A DNA stretch of 44,375 bases from Geosiphon pyriformis (Eukaryota; Glomeromycota; Glomeromycetes; Archaeosporales; Geosiphonaceae), in contig JAAOMT010000235.1 in the NCBI GenBank assembly GCA_016748015.1, positions 27,002-71,376 on the forward strand. Direction: 5' to 3'. Both the position numbers and the translations under genes were made by a program. The stretch's first letter is position 1, and each line of letters begins with the position of its first letter. Shown in pieces: positions 41,994 through 44,375 of this stretch. The notes beneath the pieces were generated by a model. The model saw only the letters and a list, made by a program, of their open reading frames with translations. It was not told the DNA's origin and did no database searches.

Positions 41994-42732
41994 TGTTATG
42001 GGTTGAAGTAACAAGCTAATGGATAGCAAGGGAAAACAGGATTGTAGGGTGATGGAAATAATCAAAGAAAATTCAACTTCAATAAGTGAATTGAATAAAT
42101 ATGGATTTAATGTGCGAGATCAGTCTCATAAAATATCTCAGTTGCTATTCTTTTCAAAGGTAACTGGGGAATCTGAAGGTAGAGGGATAGTCTGTACTGT
42201 CAACAATTGATCACTGCTGGTATTAATTTTATGCCTTCACATTGGTGCTCTTAGAATTCAATATTAGGTATTAACTTGTGCTCTTTAGTCACGTTTATAC
42301 AAATAGTCTTCAAATACTACAATTATTCAAACAGGAAAAGACCAACAAGTAATCTTTTATTCTAAGATGTTTGGCTACTTGAAAGTAGGAAAAGAGAAAT
42401 TAGCGATAAAAGAGTGATTGAGATGAAAGTTGTTATTTTTATTTATTTGATTCTTGTCTGAGAGATGATTTTCTATAGCTAAGAGACTCATCACTTATAT
42501 AGCTATTGAAAGTAGTCAACAACCAGATCAATGACTAGGTCAATGATCAGGTCAATGATCAAGTCAACAATTAAGTTATTGATCAGATTAATGATCAGGT
42601 CAATGATCAGGTCAACAGTCAGATCATTGATCAAGTCAATGATCACTATCTAAAAATAGAATGGCTAATTATATGACATCAGTGGCTAATACATGTGATA
42701 ACTAATAAAAATTATGGATTTCAACCGTAAGA
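41994..42732 (-). repeat. E5 5' LTR (739 bp)
   Basis: TGTTATGG...CCGTAAGA. It is 84 bp longer than its partner, exactly seven 12-bp units. TATA-like box about 42491-42499. Confidence 0.93.
42514..42645 (-). repeat. Tandem 12-bp promoter array in E5 5' LTR, eleven units
   Basis: Eleven variants of GGTCAATGATCA in phase, immediately upstream of the TATA-like box in element orientation. Confidence 0.88.
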
Positions 42733-43335
42733 ACATTTTACTATCCCAGTTCCATACTTTGGTTGTGCACTTCCAATCTATCCTCTGGTCCAAAAACTTC
42801 ACTGTCTTATGTACTTTGTCATTGTCAATCCAATTTAAAGCCCCTTGAATTACAGTCTGTTGGTTCAGAAAATGTCTAATATTCAGATCCAATTCAACTT
42901 CTCTGCAAGAGGAAATGTAACTAATATTCTTAACATTATAAGCCCAACCTACAATGTTAAAAGCAGTAGCTTCTTTGGCTAATTTGTCAGCCATCTCATT
43001 TTCGGATATTTTAGTGTGTATAGCCATTTTGTTTATGTTGAGTTCAATTCCTTTTTCACTTATTACTGCCTTGATTGTGTTTTATATGCACCAGTTAGGA
43101 GTTTTGAGCTAATTCCTAATAGACATGAGAGATTCTTTGGATAACTATTTTTGAGCTGTTGACACTACTGCTTAATTGTCTGTGTTTAATGTTAGTTTAC
43201 ATTTGTAAGGTACTATTTGCAAAGCCAATAACACAGCTTTTGCTTCTGTTTTTGTTGATAATAATGTTCTATCAACTGCAATACCAAAGTTGGCCTCTAT
43301 TCCATGTGTTACAAAAGCAGCTGCACTCCTAATGT
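42733..43335 (-). pseudogene. LINE-2: RNase H domain
   Basis: The minus-strand frame reads NIRSAAAFVTHGIEANFG, then STKTEAKAVLLALQ and LTLNTDNQAVVS (RNase H Glu and second Asp regions), several stops, and AIHTKISENEMADKLAKEA (the HxK and final D-x2-A-K block). It continues RIDWKCTTKVWNWDSKM up to the E5 insertion at 42733 and rejoins 35001 in the same phase. RNase H is expected after RT in this LINE type, but the N-terminal part and RT are cut off by B' at 43336. The first 4 bases are the right ACAT duplicate. Confidence 0.85.
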
Positions 43336-44135
43336 TGTTACTCATAAAATATAGAAAGTATATTAGCATATAAATTAGCCAATCATAAGTAGACATAGTA
43401 AATGTGAAATTCCAGGATTTCTCTTAGAAGAATTGCAGGATTCCAGGAATTGCAAGATTTTCATAGGAGGAATTGCAAGATTCTAAAATTCCAGAATTCT
43501 TCTCAAAGAAATTGTAGAATTCTAGGAATTCTAAGATTCCTGATATAAAAAATTGAGGAATTGAGAAATCTCAAATACATATATATAGTAGTAGTATCAG
43601 AAGTTAGAAAATTAGTCAATAGAACTTAGAGTTAATTGATTCATGGAGTTAATTAGACTTATAGAATCAATTAAACTCACAAAATCATAATTATTAAAAT
43701 TACCAAAAAAAAAGAATCCTTTAGAAAAAAAAAGATCTCTCTGTTTAGATTTAAATCTAAGCAACCTTCCAAATTTACAAATATTAATAAATAATTATTC
43801 ACTATCTCAATCTACTCTCCACTATCAACACTTCATGTTGATAATAATTAATACTTAACCATGCTGAAACAATAGCTCTTGATCATGGCTATTGACAGGA
43901 TACTAACTTGCAATTGTTTTTGTTTATTTTCTTGTATTTTTCTTTTATTTTTTTGTTTTACTAATTGATTGAGAGTTAAGTGCTAAGTTATTGATGTCAA
44001 GAATAGCCTGGTAAAAGACCCCAAAAGAAGGGTATAGGAATTATATATATTAACAGATAGCTTACCAGAAGGGCATCTCTGCCAAATTACTGGCCACCAT
44101 GCTGAGAAAAAAATTTGACAGAATTGTAATTCCGG
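43336..44135 (+). repeat. LTR B' (plus strand), 3' end cut by A'
   Basis: Starts TGTTACTC and is, in inverted orientation, homologous to the E3 LTRs through the R-U5 part (for example 43830-43920 and 44060-44130). An array of AGGAATTGCAAGATT-like units (about 43400-43550) lies upstream of a TATA-like box (about 43580-43590), as in the minus-strand LTRs. Truncated by A' before its TAACA end. No coding part is in the window. Confidence 0.82.
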
Positions 44136-44375
44136 TGTTACCAGTAGAATTTTAGCTATTAATTAGCATGAAATTACCCTTATAATTTCTATAATTCATT
44201 AGTATATTAATATCATTTCAAATTATCATTTATTATTTAATCAATTATTACATATCACAATTCAATTAAAATAATCTAATTAGTATAACAGAAAGTAAGA
44301 TGATCAAATTACACAATACCCTGAACTTTGTAACATTCAAAAATTCGCCGAAATTTACAGAAATTCGCTGAAATT
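44136..44375 (+). repeat. LTR A' (plus strand), start only
   Basis: Begins TGTTACCAGTAG and is an inverted copy, about 96% identical, of 13065-13304 in the E1 LTR. It ends at the window edge inside its own unit array (AAATTCGCCGAAATTT motifs). It interrupts B'. Confidence 0.88.

Larger units (their letters stand above)
35002..42732 (-). mobile_element. E5: complete family I Ty3/gypsy retrotransposon (7.7 kb) nested in LINE-2
   Basis: LTRs 35002-35656 and 41994-42732, 4-bp duplication ACAT. Same organisation as E2: gag 41941-40385, -1 slippery site 40391-40397, PR-RT-RNase H open for 663 codons, integrase, ORF3 open for 250 codons, 3' LTR. It is the best preserved element in the window but has stops in gag, at the start of pol, after RNase H and in integrase. 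LTR differences are transitions plus a seven-unit change in the 12-bp array. Confidence 0.95.

Noticed and set aside
42019-42210. Plus-strand 63-codon ORF inside the E5 5' LTR (MDSKGKQDCRVMEIIKENS...), with shorter echoes in the other LTRs
   Set aside because: It is antisense to the element, broken in the other LTR copies after a few dozen codons, and has no recognisable domain; most likely chance.
42514-42645. 12-bp repeats as a CRISPR-like array
   Set aside because: Units are contiguous without spacers, lie inside an LTR promoter, and the locus is eukaryotic.
13065-44375. Inverted arms as terminal inverted repeats of a 31-kb DNA transposon or giant mobile element
   Set aside because: The arms start TGTTACC, contain a TATA box with a U3 array, and each abuts a separate host sequence; they are LTRs of two elements in opposite orientation, and no transposase or recombinase is present between them.

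Overview
The window reads as a gene-poor, AT-rich fungal repeat region in which almost every base belongs to a nest of retrotransposons. The domain order and wording of the LTR-element polyproteins, and of a LINE whose RNase H is followed by a Cys/His-rich tail, resemble elements I know from arbuscular mycorrhizal fungi (Glomeromycotina, Gigaspora/Rhizophagus type). That assignment is inference. I see no host gene, tRNA, rRNA or CRISPR array.

Layout. Nearly everything is on the minus strand. The oldest layer is a LINE, with reverse-transcriptase pieces at 33781-34130 and 13305-13785, and a second LINE whose 3' end abuts it (RNase H 42733-43335, C-terminus and A-tail 34131-35001). Into these were inserted: E1 (dUTPase-type Ty3/gypsy, 5' LTR ending at 13304, running off the left edge); E2 inside E1 (1595-9223); E3 (dUTPase-type, 13786-33780) inside LINE-1; E4 (dUTPase-type, 22093-32255) inside the gag of E3; E5 (same family as E2, 35002-42732) inside LINE-2; and a plus-strand LTR B' (43336-44135) in LINE-2, itself cut by a plus-strand LTR A' (44136 to the right edge). 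Removing each complete element plus one 4-bp target duplication restores the reading frame of its host, which supports the map.

Two Ty3/gypsy families are present. Family I (E2, E5) has gag with a CCHC knuckle, a canonical -1 slippery heptamer TTTAAAC two codons before the gag stop, then PR - Cys-rich linker - RT - RNase H - integrase, then an extra 3' ORF of about 260 codons. The start codon of that ORF overlaps the pol stop as ATGA, and its last codons lie inside the 3' LTR. Family II (E1, E3, E4) has a single-frame gag-PR-zinc ribbon-dUTPase-RT-RNase H-integrase polyprotein. In E4, family II also carries a separate, uninterrupted 194-codon 3' ORF of unknown function. E2, E3, E4 and E5 share nearly the same primer-binding site.

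The most distinctive signals are the unrecognised 3' ORFs, the dUTPase domain between protease and RT, the frameshift site, and the LTR promoters. Every LTR type has a TATA box with a short-unit array just upstream of it. The unit differs completely between LTR types, and the two LTRs of one element differ by whole units (12 bp x 5, 12 bp x 7, about 10 bp x 7). Decay is dominated by transitions, many explained by CpG deamination, and it has introduced stop codons into nearly every polyprotein.
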